Assembly (NCBI RefSeq): GCF_021155765.1
Contig: NC_060111.1
Coordinates: forward strand, 2,299,497 to 2,363,496
DNA: 64,000 nucleotides
Reading direction: 5' to 3'
From: Diprion similis
Lineage: Eukaryota > Arthropoda > Insecta > Hymenoptera > Diprionidae
Shown one piece after another: positions 1 through 14,488 of this stretch. Under the pieces are notes generated by a model. It searched no databases. It had not been told where the DNA came from and saw nothing but the letters and a program-made list of their open reading frames with translations. A program made the position numbers and the translations under genes. Position 1 is the first letter of the stretch, and each line of letters opens with the position of its first letter.

Positions 1-611
1 GACATCGAATATTAGCAATTCCTTTGTAACGGGAATAGTCCTTCGATTCACAATCACGAAATCACTGATAATGAAATTAACTAACAGAATAAAGAATATA
101 TGTTATCATCTAGCAATGTGTATAGTACATATAGATCCTCTCAATAGAAAGCCTCATTCCAATATTTCAGTATGAACTACAGTTTGATCCGAACTGTTTA
201 ATCAACTGGAGGTTACACGCAGAATGCGTTGGAAGCACAGGATTCTCTTCTATCGGTTTCTTAATAGAATGGTCGCTGTTCGACTTCAGGATGTTCACCG
301 ATTTTCAGAAGATAACATGCTTGTTGATAACTCGATAGTAGATAAATGAATTTCAGTTATTCTTATAGTTGATCGGCACCGATCAAAATGTAATCGACAA
401 TCTTTTTATGTTATTCCCATCGAACGTCTTTTTACATACAGGCTATTACCCTATAATCTCATATATCTATGCTGGTTAATATAGTATCAACAATTTCGCC
501 ACTACTACTACGCTAAGATAACAATAATTATTGCTATTACGATAATCACTATTATTATTGTTCTTATTGATACTTACAAGATTATTATTATTGTTATATC
601 ACACCAACGCA

Positions 612-648
<37 letters not shown>

Positions 649-1061
649 TCTATGAATAGAACGTGTCTTTTCTAGGGTTTACAATGACCCCAAATTAGAT
701 TAAAACAGAAACGTTCCAATATAGCTACTGCATGTTATTTGCTTTCTAAATTTTTCGATAACAATAACACAGTATAAACGATTCCATATTGCACACGATT
801 GCATCACAGCGAAAGAAATCAAAAATGAAAGAAAATAAAGAATTGCTAGATAGTACTGTCGCTTAATTCATAAAATTCACATTACAATGAAGAGAGGTAT
901 CGTTAAATAATTTCTAGGAGGACTAGTTTATACATACCTATATTACGATAACATAACAAGTTAGGTATATAACGTATACTTGGGGAAATTATGATACAAA
1001 AGATACGCGACCTCGCGAAACTACGATTTTACTATTTTAGAGATTTACATTCGTATTTTTA

Positions 1062-1092
<31 letters not shown>

Positions 1093-1170
1093 AATTCCTT
1101 TTTTATTTACACACCTCGCTATTCGTATAACCATGCATGTAATGCAGATCTTTCTATATATATATTTCAA

Positions 1171-1217
<47 letters not shown>

Positions 1218-1707
1218 GTATGTATGTACAATATGATGCGGGTGCTGATGAAAATAGTACGGAGAATCGCGACGATTGGAACAATTAGTACTCTTCGTAT
1301 TTTAATTGAGGTTCAATCAACGCAGAGATAAAAACTTCCATTGAGCGCAAAATGTATGGATAATTCCATCGCCGACACGTGCATTCAAATTTGAATTGAC
1401 GTTACGTTAGTAAAAAGGAAAGAATGAAAAAAACCTTTGGTACCGTGTTACCCGTAACACGATATCGGGGGTTGGTTGTATTAACGATTCCCTTTTCTTT
1501 ACACCCGTCGCATAGTTTTAGAAGATTCTGTCTGCCCGAAGTTCTCACGCGTTCGACGACGATCATCATCTTCGGGGACAATATGAGACATATGGAAAGA
1601 GATGACAATGGATGGATTTGAATCTGAAAAAGAATTTCGAAACATTAATCCACCATTAAGCTTAAAAATTTTCAGATCAAATACAAACAAGCGATCGGTA
1701 TACTGAC
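1..1707. other. AT-rich non-coding DNA, last fringe intron
   Basis: After the exon ending at 1708 there is a proper donor, so this stretch should be intron leading to the missing terminal fringe exon. It holds TA microsatellites and no convincing exon. Confidence 0.6.
614..1212. repeat. (TA)n microsatellites
   Basis: Three alternating TA tracts lie at about 615-642, 1068-1092 and 1174-1212, in AT-rich non-coding DNA beyond the last recognised fringe exon. Confidence 0.9.
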
Positions 1708-4700
1708 CTCTTTGGATCGTATTTAAGATCAAATCCGTCTATCTTGACGACGTTCCACTCATCCTTTGCATTCTTCGAGTAGCTGAACGATATCTAAGTA
1801 AAGATTCACAGAATATAATGAAATGACGGGTAAATTATTGGTGCGCAAATGCAGCACGACACCAACATAAAAGTGAATAAATATTTTACGTTCACGTTTT
1901 ATACCTGATCGTGGAACGTCTCCTTGTGAAGGAATTTCATTGGCTCCAAGTGGGAGTGAAACTGCTCGACAACGGTCAGGGGCTTTTTGAGTAGGTGCTC
2001 TATTATGTATCCCATTGTCACGTCATCCGGCAGCCTGATCTTGTCGCCAATACTGATGAATTTTCCACCGCTGAAAAGAGATTATACGTAAAAAACGACT
2101 TCAGAGAAGGACGAACGGGACTCTGCGAAGTCAGGAATTAATTACCGATGATCGACAAACTGTAGATATATTAAATATATCATCACGAATCTGACATTAT
2201 CGTCAATTCGCGAAGGATATTAATGTCCACATCTTTCGGAAGCATCTCAAATGTAAAGTTATAAAAGATAATGGACCACCTGCAGAGCTTTTCCCCAATT
2301 AATGTTTACAGTGGTACAGTGGAACGCTAGTCGAATTTTATTTTAACAAAAACGATGCCGATTTATAGATATAAAGCGTATTGTTCTATATATGTATATG
2401 CATGTGAACCGTATGCGATCAAACGAGCATTCAGCCATAGTTTCGTTGGCGTTCCCACCGCGCCTTGCGTATCGCTTGTATTTCGTGGTAAGATTTTCAC
2501 GGTTCTAATTAAGGACATATATAATGTTAGATGTGTGTAAAGGTAAAGAAGCGCTCCGCGCGCCGCTCTGTGTATCGGTATGTAATTAGCATTTTGTTGA
2601 CTCTCGACTGCGGCGAGACTTCGGTCGGTATCCGTTTGTCCGTTTGCCCGTTAGTCCGAAGTCACTCATTAGGGAATAACTTTGGCGGATTCTCAATACA
2701 CCCGGTCCTTTCCCTCCGAACCCCCGGGATCGGGGATCGGGGATCGAGGATCCAGGATCAAGACTGAAGACTGGTCGCGGGGGCCGGAGGATCGAGAGCG
2801 GCGTCACACGGCGGTACGTGGGCTGATTTTAATTGGGAAGATTAGACTGAAATCGCGATGCCTGCCCGGCCGGCGCGTCGGTCTCGGTCGTCTTCGTCTT
2901 CGTCGTCGTCGTCGTCGTCGGCACGTCCGCGGGTATATAAAGCCTCGTTAAAATACCTCTTGGACGAAATCGAAATTTCGGTCAGAAGATTGTTAAAGAG
3001 ACGCGCGGTTTTTCTAAATCCCTGAACCCCTCCCGTTACCGCTTGAATTCCGCAAAGTGATCCGCGGGCACCGCGTCACATTCTTTGCCAATAATAAGGA
3101 CGACTCTCGTGAAAGTACGAGGTTGTGAAAAATCGCGGCATTTCCTATACATGATACAAACCCAATGTCCTCTAAAAAAACACTGTTTTCCAAAAAAGTA
3201 ATAAATAAATAAATAACCGTCATCGACAATCGGTGATGCAAAAGAGAAAGGAAAGGACCGGGAGTAGGTACCTACTCCTGCAGGCAACTGCTGTACGGTT
3301 ATTGTAACTTGACATATAAGACGTTGCGCGACGGGAGGCATATACGAGTTCGTTGGTCGCAGGATAATTACAACCGCGTATATATTATAATAATAGGTCT
3401 ACACAGAGACACACGCATGCACACACACTAAAGCACTGTATAACAACGTGAAAGAGAACAGGGAGTATATCCTGGGGTCGGTTAATGACTCTGCGATAAT
3501 CTCTTAGACGTTGCATACGTACGTATATCCAGTACCTACGCGTACCTCGTGCCTACGAGCATAACATCCCGGTGTTGCAAGTTTACGAGGTAGCCAGGCC
3601 GTGCAATCGCAAGGCACCTTAGTTCCTTCAGGATCTCGGGTTAGGCATAAGACGGTTTAAAAAGAAGCAGGAACGGAGGCAGAAAATGAGGGAGAAGGAA
3701 AAGAGAGGTTGCATGAAGGAAGGGTAAAAACTTATGTGTATTAAACACGTTATTTACGGTTCTAAACGATCGGTAAGTTTATATATTATACGAGCTCACC
3801 TGGCCACCGGCATCATCTTCAGCGCCAAGGCTCGGCTGAGGCAGAATCCGGCGCCTCCTGTAGCAAACCAAAACCTTATCTTGAGCTGCAACAAAGAAAA
3901 TCAGAAACTTAGAGCCACGTCGTCCTGCACAAAGTACGACAAATTGTATAATATATAACATATATTAGGTGCATGTATGATCTGAATTTTTCCCCTGAGC
4001 GTACATCATCAAAAGCGTCGAAATTCGATGCGTCGGTCCAGATAGGAAAGGCCGTTAATCATCCGAATTCAAGTGTATCGTATCGAGGTAAAAGATCGGT
4101 TGAGCAACCCGACGTGTAGCGGCAGGATTTCCTTATCGACGGCTTATCGGAAGCTACAAATACATCGTCGGGAGTAAATACTGTCGGTTAATATTTATCG
4201 GGTAACAACTAGGCGATGAATCATATCCCGACTCCGAACTACAAGCCCAACGGACCACCGGCTCGACCTGGAGAGAGTGACACTGGGTAATAAATTTGAA
4301 AACGGTAGAAGGAAGTGGATGTATAAAATACCGCCGAGTGGTTGGGACGGTTGTCTGCGCTGGATGAAGAGGAATGCGAGATATTCTCAGATTCGAAGAT
4401 TCTAAGATTCGAAGATTCTCCGCGGATAGAATACGCCGGGGTGAGAGCGTATCCGCAGTTGACTGAGACTCGTGTTAACCCTGTTAGGCGCGGCATTTTC
4501 TCCCCCCAAAGAAGGACGATATCCTGCCTCTGTACAGGATGTTGAACGTGAAACAAGAAATACCATCTTATTATACCGAATTCTTATTAGCATGTAGGAA
4601 TGTAAAGGCTCCGAAGACTGTTTCGAGGTAGGTAAAAGAGAAGTTATACCGCAACCCACGATTGAGGATCTGAGTGACGGTCCATCACCATTGCCGAGTA

Positions 4701-7700
4701 TAACGTGTATCAAGTCCATCTCCTCTTCCGATTAGTCTTAATACCCTCCCCGATATGAAGGATGCGTCCCGTTCCCTGTGTGTAGATAGGACAACGTGAG
4801 CTGGTTCCAAGCTCCAAGAACCATACCCATGGATCACCTTATTTCATATGCTCGGATTTTCTTATAGATATTATATACAGAGTGAATTACACTTGAAATT
4901 ATCTATCGTTCTATGAATTCGTGTTAAAAAAAATCCTGCTAATCGATAAGACTCGGTACGTAGGATTCTTCGAATGGAGAAGCAATTCGAATCGAAAATA
5001 TATATATACCTATATATATATGACATACGCATTAACCATCGAGACACCGCAGACGCAGAGAGCACAAGAGCTAGTAATAAATGAGAATGAAAATAGGAAA
5101 GTGATACCTGGTTGATCATCGTGAGTAGCGACCAATCATGGCGGATAGTTAATTAGATATTCGACGTGTATATATTATAATCTACATAGCTACTGCCGTG
5201 GGTATTATACATATACTTATATATATATATATATGCCTATAGTATATGCATATCGTCGAGTTGTATATATACGTAAATATATATGTATACCTACACAACA
5301 CCCGGCTTTGGGACTTAGGAATGCAATTAGTCGTAGAGGCGGTCACAATCTGGTATCCCCATCGATACATGGGAGGTAGTCAGTCTCTGACCGCTCTTCG
5401 TTACCGAGAGGCAGAATTAGGGAGGGGGGGAGGTGCAGCAGCAGCAGCATAGATCGGGCCAATTGCAGGAGGATATGAGATCCGAGCGGCGCGATTACGC
5501 GTCGTAAATACGCACAACGATAATTAAAATTACTGACTGATTGCTCCCCCTCGACCCTCCTCCCCCCCATGCCTTTTTCTAACCATCGAACACCCGCCTC
5601 CCTCCTTCTACCTCTTCCACAGGATCCCCTGCAGCATCTGCGTCGGTGAGGCCCGAGGGACAGGTGCTACCTGATCCTCTGGCGGACCCACGTGGACGCC
5701 GGAAGCAGGCCAACCTGTTTCTGCTGCTTCGCATCTCCCGCCCAACGGTCTTTTACTTATAACGTAAAGGTATCGTGTCCATATCCTGATGATACTACAG
5801 GTATACCACCTACGTAGTGAAATGACGTTCGTCGTCGAGATATCTTTCTTTGCTTCTGTGTTTCACGTAGAAGAGGAACTTGGTATAGAAGGATAACGAC
5901 GATGATGTGTATACCGGGAATAAACGACCTCGATCGGAATTTTACGCACGTAGAAACGCGTCGCGCGTGCGCGCGTGAGCCAGCTGTTAATCTCCTACCA
6001 ACGATCAGCGATTCTGGGATCACTGAATCCTCCAAGGCTTGTTTCATAGACGGTAGGATATATTACGAGAACCAGCAACGAAGGTGCTTCAAGGTTCAGT
6101 GGAGCAATCACCTCGTGTTAACACTGAATAATGGAATAACCTACAGAATGACTCGCGTCTTGAACTGCTCTGGTCAATGGTTGTCAAAGGTTGATATCAT
6201 TCGTCAATTTCTTTAATATACCATAAAATTTTCCATCATCATCATCATCATCATCGTCCTCGTCGTTATTCTGAAAGTCGATACAGATCCATCCAACAGG
6301 TATATCCAACCAATGGACTACGGCACTCATAGAATCGTGAGCTCAGCCAGACCGACTCATTCGAAATTTCACGCCCCGATTGTGTCGACCCAGTTTAATC
6401 GCTAAATTAATTAGCTTGTTCAGCTGCTGTGACAGCATTATCAAATTTCGATAACTTCTTCTTTGCCACTTTGCGTAGCGTCGAAAAGAAACGCGTTTCA
6501 AAAACAACAGGTAGATGCATTTCATTATAGTAGCTGGCCGACCAAAGTTGTTTTACACTTCGTCCCCCCCGGGGATAAGAGTCCTGCTATCATCTTAAGC
6601 CTCCGCACACATACGCATCCTTGCACAACTCTCTACGTATGCAGTATAATAATACACAACTAGATTTTAAATGGCTGCAGGTCGATTGGAGTTGGCGTCT
6701 AAAGTCGTTGAAGCCGGTTTCCAAAAGACAATATATATGTATAGGTGCGTATGCACAAGTGGCCAGAGGTAACCCTCTTCTACATATGCCCATACCAAAT
6801 TCAAAAAAACATTTACCTTCAGCGAAGCGTAATAAAATGAAGAATATTTGCCAGTCCTAATAAAGTATCGGTCACGTATTTGCATAATTAAATGTAAACA
6901 CAAGTGTAAAATGAACGCGGTTGTAAGTAACATGGAGTATGTGCTCGGAAACTGAAGCGAAAATTGTTATAATTATTATTTTCCGTTTTGTTTCAGAAAA
7001 GTATTAAAAGTTTTATGGATTTGCCTATAGACGTGTATCCGTAGGTACTTCAAGATGAAAACCGACATTACCCCACATCCTATATACCAAAGTAGTCGAG
7101 TAGATTATGGATAAGCATAATTTAAAACAGTTAAGACGAGGAAACGGTTAACAAAGGCGGTTCATAATGCGGGATTTAATTTAGAGTATAAACTCGAGTA
7201 GAGCGAGATACTTGGAGCGTGAAATTCGAAAAACAATGGGTAACTGTCCGAGGCGGAGCCGACTCTCGCCGTCTGGCACACAGGCAAACAGGCACACAGT
7301 GTTCCTCGTTACATCGGTTCCCTTTTCCTTCGCCTATTAACGAATGCCTCTCTGACTTCCCCTCCATGAATACTTTCCAAGAAATTATAATGCACGTAAT
7401 TACACGTAAAGATATTTTATTCGCCAATTTCCTAGCATCTCTATCGATAGTATACAATGTGTAACATTATACTGCATATATATATATATATATGTATATA
7501 ATATTATGTACGATCTCAAATCCTGTTTAGATGTATATGTATATCAAATGAATAAAAATAACTGCCGAATGAATGTAATATCTGCTGTCCGTTGTTCTCC
7601 TCCTCCTCCTTTTTCTTCTTCTTCTACTTCTCCTATTCATCCACCTCCAAAGTTTCATGTCTGACAGGTTAAATTATACACCTCTGGCTACACACATTAC

Positions 7701-10700
7701 ACGTAGTACGTATCTTAAATTATCATCTATCCATCCATCTATCTGTCTGTCTGTCCGTCCGTCTTTCCGCTCTTCTATCTGTCCATCTACATCTTCGGAA
7801 CGTGTACAAGTGTATATAGATATATTACACTACGGTTTCATTATAGTATGAACATCGCTGTATTATGGAAAAGACTAAAGGCCTTTCACCCAGGGCGTGG
7901 CGCCTTCTCCGGTATCCTTCTTACTACCATTCTCTGTCTCTAGTTTTCTATCTTTCTCTCTTCACCGACGTCTGGTTGCAAAGCGTGCAAAAAAGGAACT
8001 GAACGCCAACGAATTCAAAGCCAATCCACTTACGGCACGAATCAATATCAACGAAACGATGATCTCGTCATCTATTGTAGTATAACAGACCGGGCTAATT
8101 CGCTCGCCTTGGTGGCATCGGCGAAAAAAAAAATATCGCAAGCCTATCAAAAATATTGCATCCTTGCATAGGTAGATGGTTTAAGTTCAGGACGCAACGC
8201 CTTTGGACTGAATGAATCGACGAATTTGGCGCACCTCGTGCCTAAAGAACTGCTGCGTTTTTCACGGTTTGGGATTTGCATCTTTTTATTTTATTATAAA
8301 TGATCCTGTCAACTGTATAACGTACCTATAACCGCATCGAATCGTCAACGTCTCGCATCACGATCTGCTATTTCTTCTTCTTTCTATTCAGTGTTTGTTT
8401 AATAGTTAATTGAGAGGAGAGCGAGTTTTTGCTTATATATACACCGTTCTGTACCCAAGTCATTCTATCGGGATTCACGAATAAATTTCTCAATTTCACG
8501 ATTGTATTCTACGGTATAAGTTATATAATAATAAGATTTTAACGTCTTCATAACGTAAACTCGGTGCTTTTCAAAGGTGAACGAATATTACCACTTCGAA
8601 ACAGCAATACATATATATATACAAGTTTAAAAAAAATCGTTAAACACGACATTATGCAGCTTAATAAATGATTAAAAAATTATCTACTAAATTGAAACAT
8701 CCTTCTACAAAGAAACTAAGGGCTGAGAATAAAAATCTGAATAAATGAAGGAGCAATTTTTTCGTCATTTCGAGTCAATTTATGACCACCCAACATGATC
8801 TTCCATTTAACGACCACCCCAATACCTACATATAGTCAGCAGGGTAAAGTAATCTCTCAGGTCGACTGTAAGCCGAAGCAAACGCGCGAAGCGTGTCCAC
8901 GGCGTACGACCCGGTGTATGTCGCCTCGAGGCACGGAGATTACCGCGTCTGGTTATTATTTGAAAAAAAAATATGCACGCCAATTATAAGGATGTACAGG
9001 ATATACCTGTAACTACTATAAATGCACCGTCCAGGAAACAAGTGCTTTTCTTGCCAAGTACTCGAACCACATTACACCATATAGTTGAAAAATAAACAAT
9101 GTTTATTACTCGCTATACCTAATTTACATAGGTATAGCAATTTCGTACAGAAGTCTATAATCATGAATCCTTATCCGAGAATTTTCCGCCTAGACTTCAC
9201 AACCGAGCACCCCTGGAGTCGATTTTTAATTCTCCCTATTTCCTAACTTCCTTCCTCTCAATTCTCTGCGTCATGGATAACAACAATATCCGTATACATG
9301 TTGCCATGTAGAGATTGTACGCAAGTTATACTACCACAGAGTATATATATATATATATATACGATATCCCGAGGCTGTGGCCTAGAACACGGTTTTGCGT
9401 GGCGTTGAAATAAATGAGTTAGGTATAATAATAATAATAATAATAATAATATCGGCCGTCGGACAAGCAGCAGCAGCAGCAGCAACAGGAACCACACCCA
9501 CCAAGAGGTCAACCCCTGGTCACCAGAGCTGCGAGACGATGGAGTAGCGGCGGTGTGTATTATGTATAGATATACATTATATGTATGCGATCCAGACGGC
9601 ACGATCCATGATCCACGCCTCGATCCATGATCCCCGCTGCCTTTCACCCACCCGATTTACACGACGCATATAATCAGAACGATTATAACTCGTACGAAAA
9701 GATCGATCATTGTCACGTGTTCAATACGATATTGATGAATTCCGTGACAATTTGATTGAATTTTTGAAAACTCACCGATTTTTTCGACGGTGGATTTCCC
9801 TCTCTGTTCACTATCTCGAGGGGCGCTCGTATCGATGGTTTGCCAAGGTACCAATCCTCCCGCGGGTCGTAATCGTCCAACAGTTTGACCAGTCGCGGTA
9901 CGTTCACATAGTTGTCGTCGTCGAAGTGACAAAACCACCTGAGAACCATGAAAGAGAACGGAAAAAAAAATAGGAAATTAGTACAAAACGAGAAAAGGTA
10001 AGAAAAAGTATGAAATACCAGACGTGACACAGGAGCAATTGCACGAGTTGATTACCTGTACATGTATATATACAAAATTATAAGGGGACTCGGAAGGGTC
10101 ACGATCCACACCATAAAATAATGAAACTTCTACCGATAATACTCATTAGACGTAGAGCATTCGCTGCAGACACCTAGTCTAGAGTCATAGATATACATCC
10201 GCTTCGACTATAGGTGACCATAGTACACCTGCCTGGCCTGCGATCCGGGCAACTCGGTTGTCGTAGGCTAGTAGAAGAGTGAAAAAAAAAGAAGAAGGAA
10301 AGCATGGCCACCGCTAATTAGAAGACCGCCGAGGATCGAGGGGCAGCGGAATGAGCAGGTACCGCCATACGAATCCATATGGGAGTTAGAATACTTTGCA
10401 TAAGAGAGAGAGGAACACGATCATCATTCGAACAACAACACGTTTCCCCTCTTAGCGAGGCTTTGCCTTTAAGGTGCTTATAAAGACCCGTTGTACACCT
10501 CGAAAACGCGGGGAAGAAAAACTCTTATACCGCTCAAGCGATCAGAGCGAAACTTGGGCAGTTAATGCCTTATTTTGGCAAAAAATGGAGAGTCTTTTCA
10601 CTTTTTCAAAATTTTGAAAAAAATTTTACAGATTGATTACCACTCACAGAAATTGGCCAAATTTTCACAGTTGCACTGAATTGGATCGAACTATCCGCTA

Positions 10701-13700
10701 TGATGCCACTCGGTGGTAATGAAACACACATTTTGAGCCCAGTCCCATGAGATTTGATGGTGAAATGACGAAATGGCAGCCGATCTGGTTTTCGATTACG
10801 AAGAACACCGAAATCTCATTTTGGCGACATTTGTTACCGACATTACGCGCATGCCGGTAATGTATGCGCGTAATGTCGGTAAAAAATTACCAGCATGCAT
10901 GAAAGGTCGGTAACAAATGTCGCCAAAATGAGATTTCGGTGTTCTTCGTAATCGAAAACCAGATCGGCTGCCATTTCGTCATTTCACCATCAAATCTCAT
11001 GGGACTGGGCTCAAAATGTGTGTTTCATCACCGCCGAGTGGCATCATACCGTATAGTTGGATCCATTCAGTGCAACTGTGAAAATTTGGCCAATTTCTGT
11101 GGGTGGTAACCAATCTGTAAATTTTTTTTCAAAATTTTGAAAAAGTAAAAAGACGCTCCACTTCTTGCCAAAATAAGGCATTAATTGCTCAAGTTTCACT
11201 CTGATCGCTTGAGCGGTATACGAGTTTTGCTTCCCCGCGTTTTCCAGGCGTACAACGCTTCTTTATAAGCACCTTAATACGCGTTAATCGAAGAGGAGGG
11301 CGTACTCGAGCAGGATTAGGGTCGGCGGAAGAAGAGCGATGTAGGTACCATTCCACCTTGGCTGTATCCAGATACTTGGTAGCATCTCCAGAGGCTGGTT
11401 TCCAAGGGCGTGGTTCGACAACGCGTCATCCTCGATGTACGTGACAGCACCGCGTGGGAATTATACTGTCGTTTAATTGTTGTGTAAACGTTTAAACCCT
11501 AGCGGTATGAATCGCTTGTCGGGGCATGGGTGCAGGTATACATGCAGTACGTGTATGTACACACATCGTACATCTCCGGACGTATACGTTATGCGTAGAC
11601 CGGATGTTGACCTTTTCACCGTGAGGGATAAAGAGTTAACTACCTTATACCACGCATCGCGGTCTCTTCTGCACCTCTCGGAGTCCATAACCTTCCCCTT
11701 ATGTGCATACACACCCTCCCTAACCTCGGCATATCCAAAGAGGCTTACGCACTCCGGCGTCTCTTCTATCTACAGGTACTGTAAACAAGGATCGGTCTGC
11801 ACACATTGCATCCGTTTAATACCGCGCACCGTTCAATCGCGGTGTATAATTATGTGGGTGTAGGTGTGTGGTGTGTATGCACACATCGTCTTCGACGTAG
11901 GTGCGATACTTTAGGGCGTTAACGTATTGAGGCACGACTGCTGGATCAGCGCTAATTCCAAGCCAAACAAATTCGACTTACCAGCTATTCGTTATCCGTT
12001 CACCGGAGCTATTATGCCATCGTTCATACATGTGCGCAGGATGTATGCATGCCCGTTGGTATAATACCAGATTTTAATTATATTTAGAGCGCGCTTGATC
12101 TCCTTGCGCATTGCGCAACAAAACTTCGTGTTGTTATATCCCGTCGGCGATCGTGTTAAAATGCAATTACAGTAGATCACGTATAGATGATATCGCGAAT
12201 GGAATATAGCACGAAATCAAGGATACGGATTGACTTTATGATATAGATACTGCCGCACCTTGTAACGTAAAAATTATCCCTGTATTTTACACAGGTCAAT
12301 AGAAACTGAATTTTTTTTTTTTTTTTCTTTTCATTCGAGTCTACATTGAAATAAAGAAATTATTTTTCCACATATCGAATAATAACCAAAATCCTTATTT
12401 ATTACTTATAAAGTTTGCTTTAGTCTTTTTTACATTGATAAATAACATCAGATTAAAGTTCGTTCTTGTAGTTAAATCAGATCAATATATTTCGGAGTTT
12501 CGACTACAAAAGCAAACTTTAACGGATAAAACTGTTTTTTCTCTTACTACTTGCGTGAAAAAAATCAAAGATTTAACATCTATGAACCAGACTCAAAATT
12601 CTTGCTAACCCACGGTATATTATAAATTATCACTCTCAACCTGCAATTTCCAGGCAGACTAAAAAAAATGTTTCAAAAATTAATTTCATAATTTGCGAAA
12701 AAACTATATCTAAAAACAACGAGCCACGTGCTTCTGAAAAATTCCATTATAATACCGTTGACCACCGCGTGGCAGAAATTAAATCTGATGAATGCAGCGT
12801 GTGTTCTCGCCTCTCGCGTTTACGTATACCTATAATATAACAACGCGTACCACCACCTATACCACCATCTGGCCAAGTTCAGGCTGCCGGAGAGACCCGT
12901 GCCGAGTTTCTTCTTTGTTGTTCGTTATTTGAGCAGTCTATCAAGTTATCGTGTATAGTGCAAGGTATACATATACCGCCATAAGCAATCGGACCGGATG
13001 TACCAATAAGCACCGCAGCGAGAGTCAACGAGTTACTTCCGGGGCTCGTCGTTGCCCAGCTTATGTATACGAACGTCCATGTATTCATTTACATGTATAG
13101 ATACTATATACGAAATAGGCTCGCCTAGTTTATCAGCGCTGCGTTTATCGCGAAAAAAATTTTCCTCCCAGAAAATGAAATTCCCTTCCATTCGAAACCA
13201 ATATCCAAATCCTTCGGATAAAATCGCAAAATCGAATGAAACAAGGAGGTACTTATTACAAGTAGGTAGTTCCTACTTACACGCGTTCTCGAGTTTGCGG
13301 TTAACCGGGTCTGGTGCAGGAATAACAACCGCATACCCGATACCCGCAGAGTGCGCGACGTCGCGTACCTATAACCGATATCCACCATACATACAACTGC
13401 AGGTATGGTTCCAGGTAGGTGTATACCTCTTATACACGTGGACCGGTGAAGGAGAGAGATTTGCATGGCACGCATGAAGAGCATTAAAACGCGTCATCCG
13501 GTCGGCGAGTCGCGATATCAGGTGCAAACCAGTTTGAGAACCCGCTGGCTCCTTAAGCCCGGCTCTTCAAAGGTGTACGGCAGGCATCGAGGGTATATAA
13601 CACATACACTACACAGGTATAAGGGCAGAGCTTCGGACTACGTGCAGGTGTTCGCCAAGGAGTATGAATGTATGAATGTATGAATGTATGAATGTATGTA

Positions 13701-14451
13701 TGTATGTACCTACGTATTCCGATCAACGCAACGGCGGCGCGAGGTCGCAGTCCTGCTGGTCGACACCCTCATCAGCAGACACATTACACATGTATGTATG
13801 TATGTATGTACAAGATATATAGGTATTCGCGATCGATCCATCAATTATTCCGTTCGCGCCCAATGATTTATTTATATATGTATGTGTATACCTGCCACGT
13901 CCGTGAAAAACTTGAAAGAGGGACTCATCGTCATGGTCCTATATATATATATATGTTCTGGAATATGATCGTTATTACACGCGTTATTTGGAGAAAAAAA
14001 AGGCATGGTTCATTGGAAGTTCGTTCACGAGGCTGTGCAACGAATGAAGGAAGGAAGGAAGGTAGGTATGTAGGTACGTACCTACGGATTATATAAGGTA
14101 CACGATTACCGTTTCTCCACCGTTATACCGTGACCCGTATATGCAGCAGCGATTCGGCTCGAGTATAAGATATTCCTTTTATATGTAGGTAAGATATACA
14201 CACAATGAAAGCTCGTTTTCCATTGTCCAGGTCGATTCTATAATCTATCTCGAGAGCTGCTGGACCAGTATTATAGGTATACCCATACGTATGGCGTTGA
14301 AAGTATAACTTGTAGTATACGACCCTGTTATTTATGCTATGGTATGTGTATAGTGTATGCCTATGTTTATATACGATATTGCAATACACGTTGGACGACG
14401 TTCGTTATCGCGAGAGGAAACCTGATATTGAACCGTGTCAATATAATATTC

Positions 14452-14488
<37 letters not shown>

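Larger units (their letters stand above)
3886..9775 (-). other. Large fringe intron (5.9 kb)
   Basis: No exon with coding character on either strand. It holds repeat copy A (8625-8830), TA/ATA/CAG microsatellites and a short GATTCGAA-type direct repeat near 4389-4420. Confidence 0.7.

Noticed and set aside
845-895. Minus-strand SLHC-like reading near a TAG acceptor
   Set aside because: Phase does not fit the preceding fringe exon and the rest of the peptide is unlike the family.
1315-1338. A minus-strand stretch reading FLSLR then stop, tempting as the end of fringe
   Set aside because: The previous exon ends with two bases of a codon, and the only AG acceptor here would put it out of frame. 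The conserved Cys-containing tail is also missing.
13052-13477. Plus-strand 141-codon open frame in a fringe intron
   Set aside because: No domain or conserved motif was recognised and no splice context supports it. It is taken as a chance frame.
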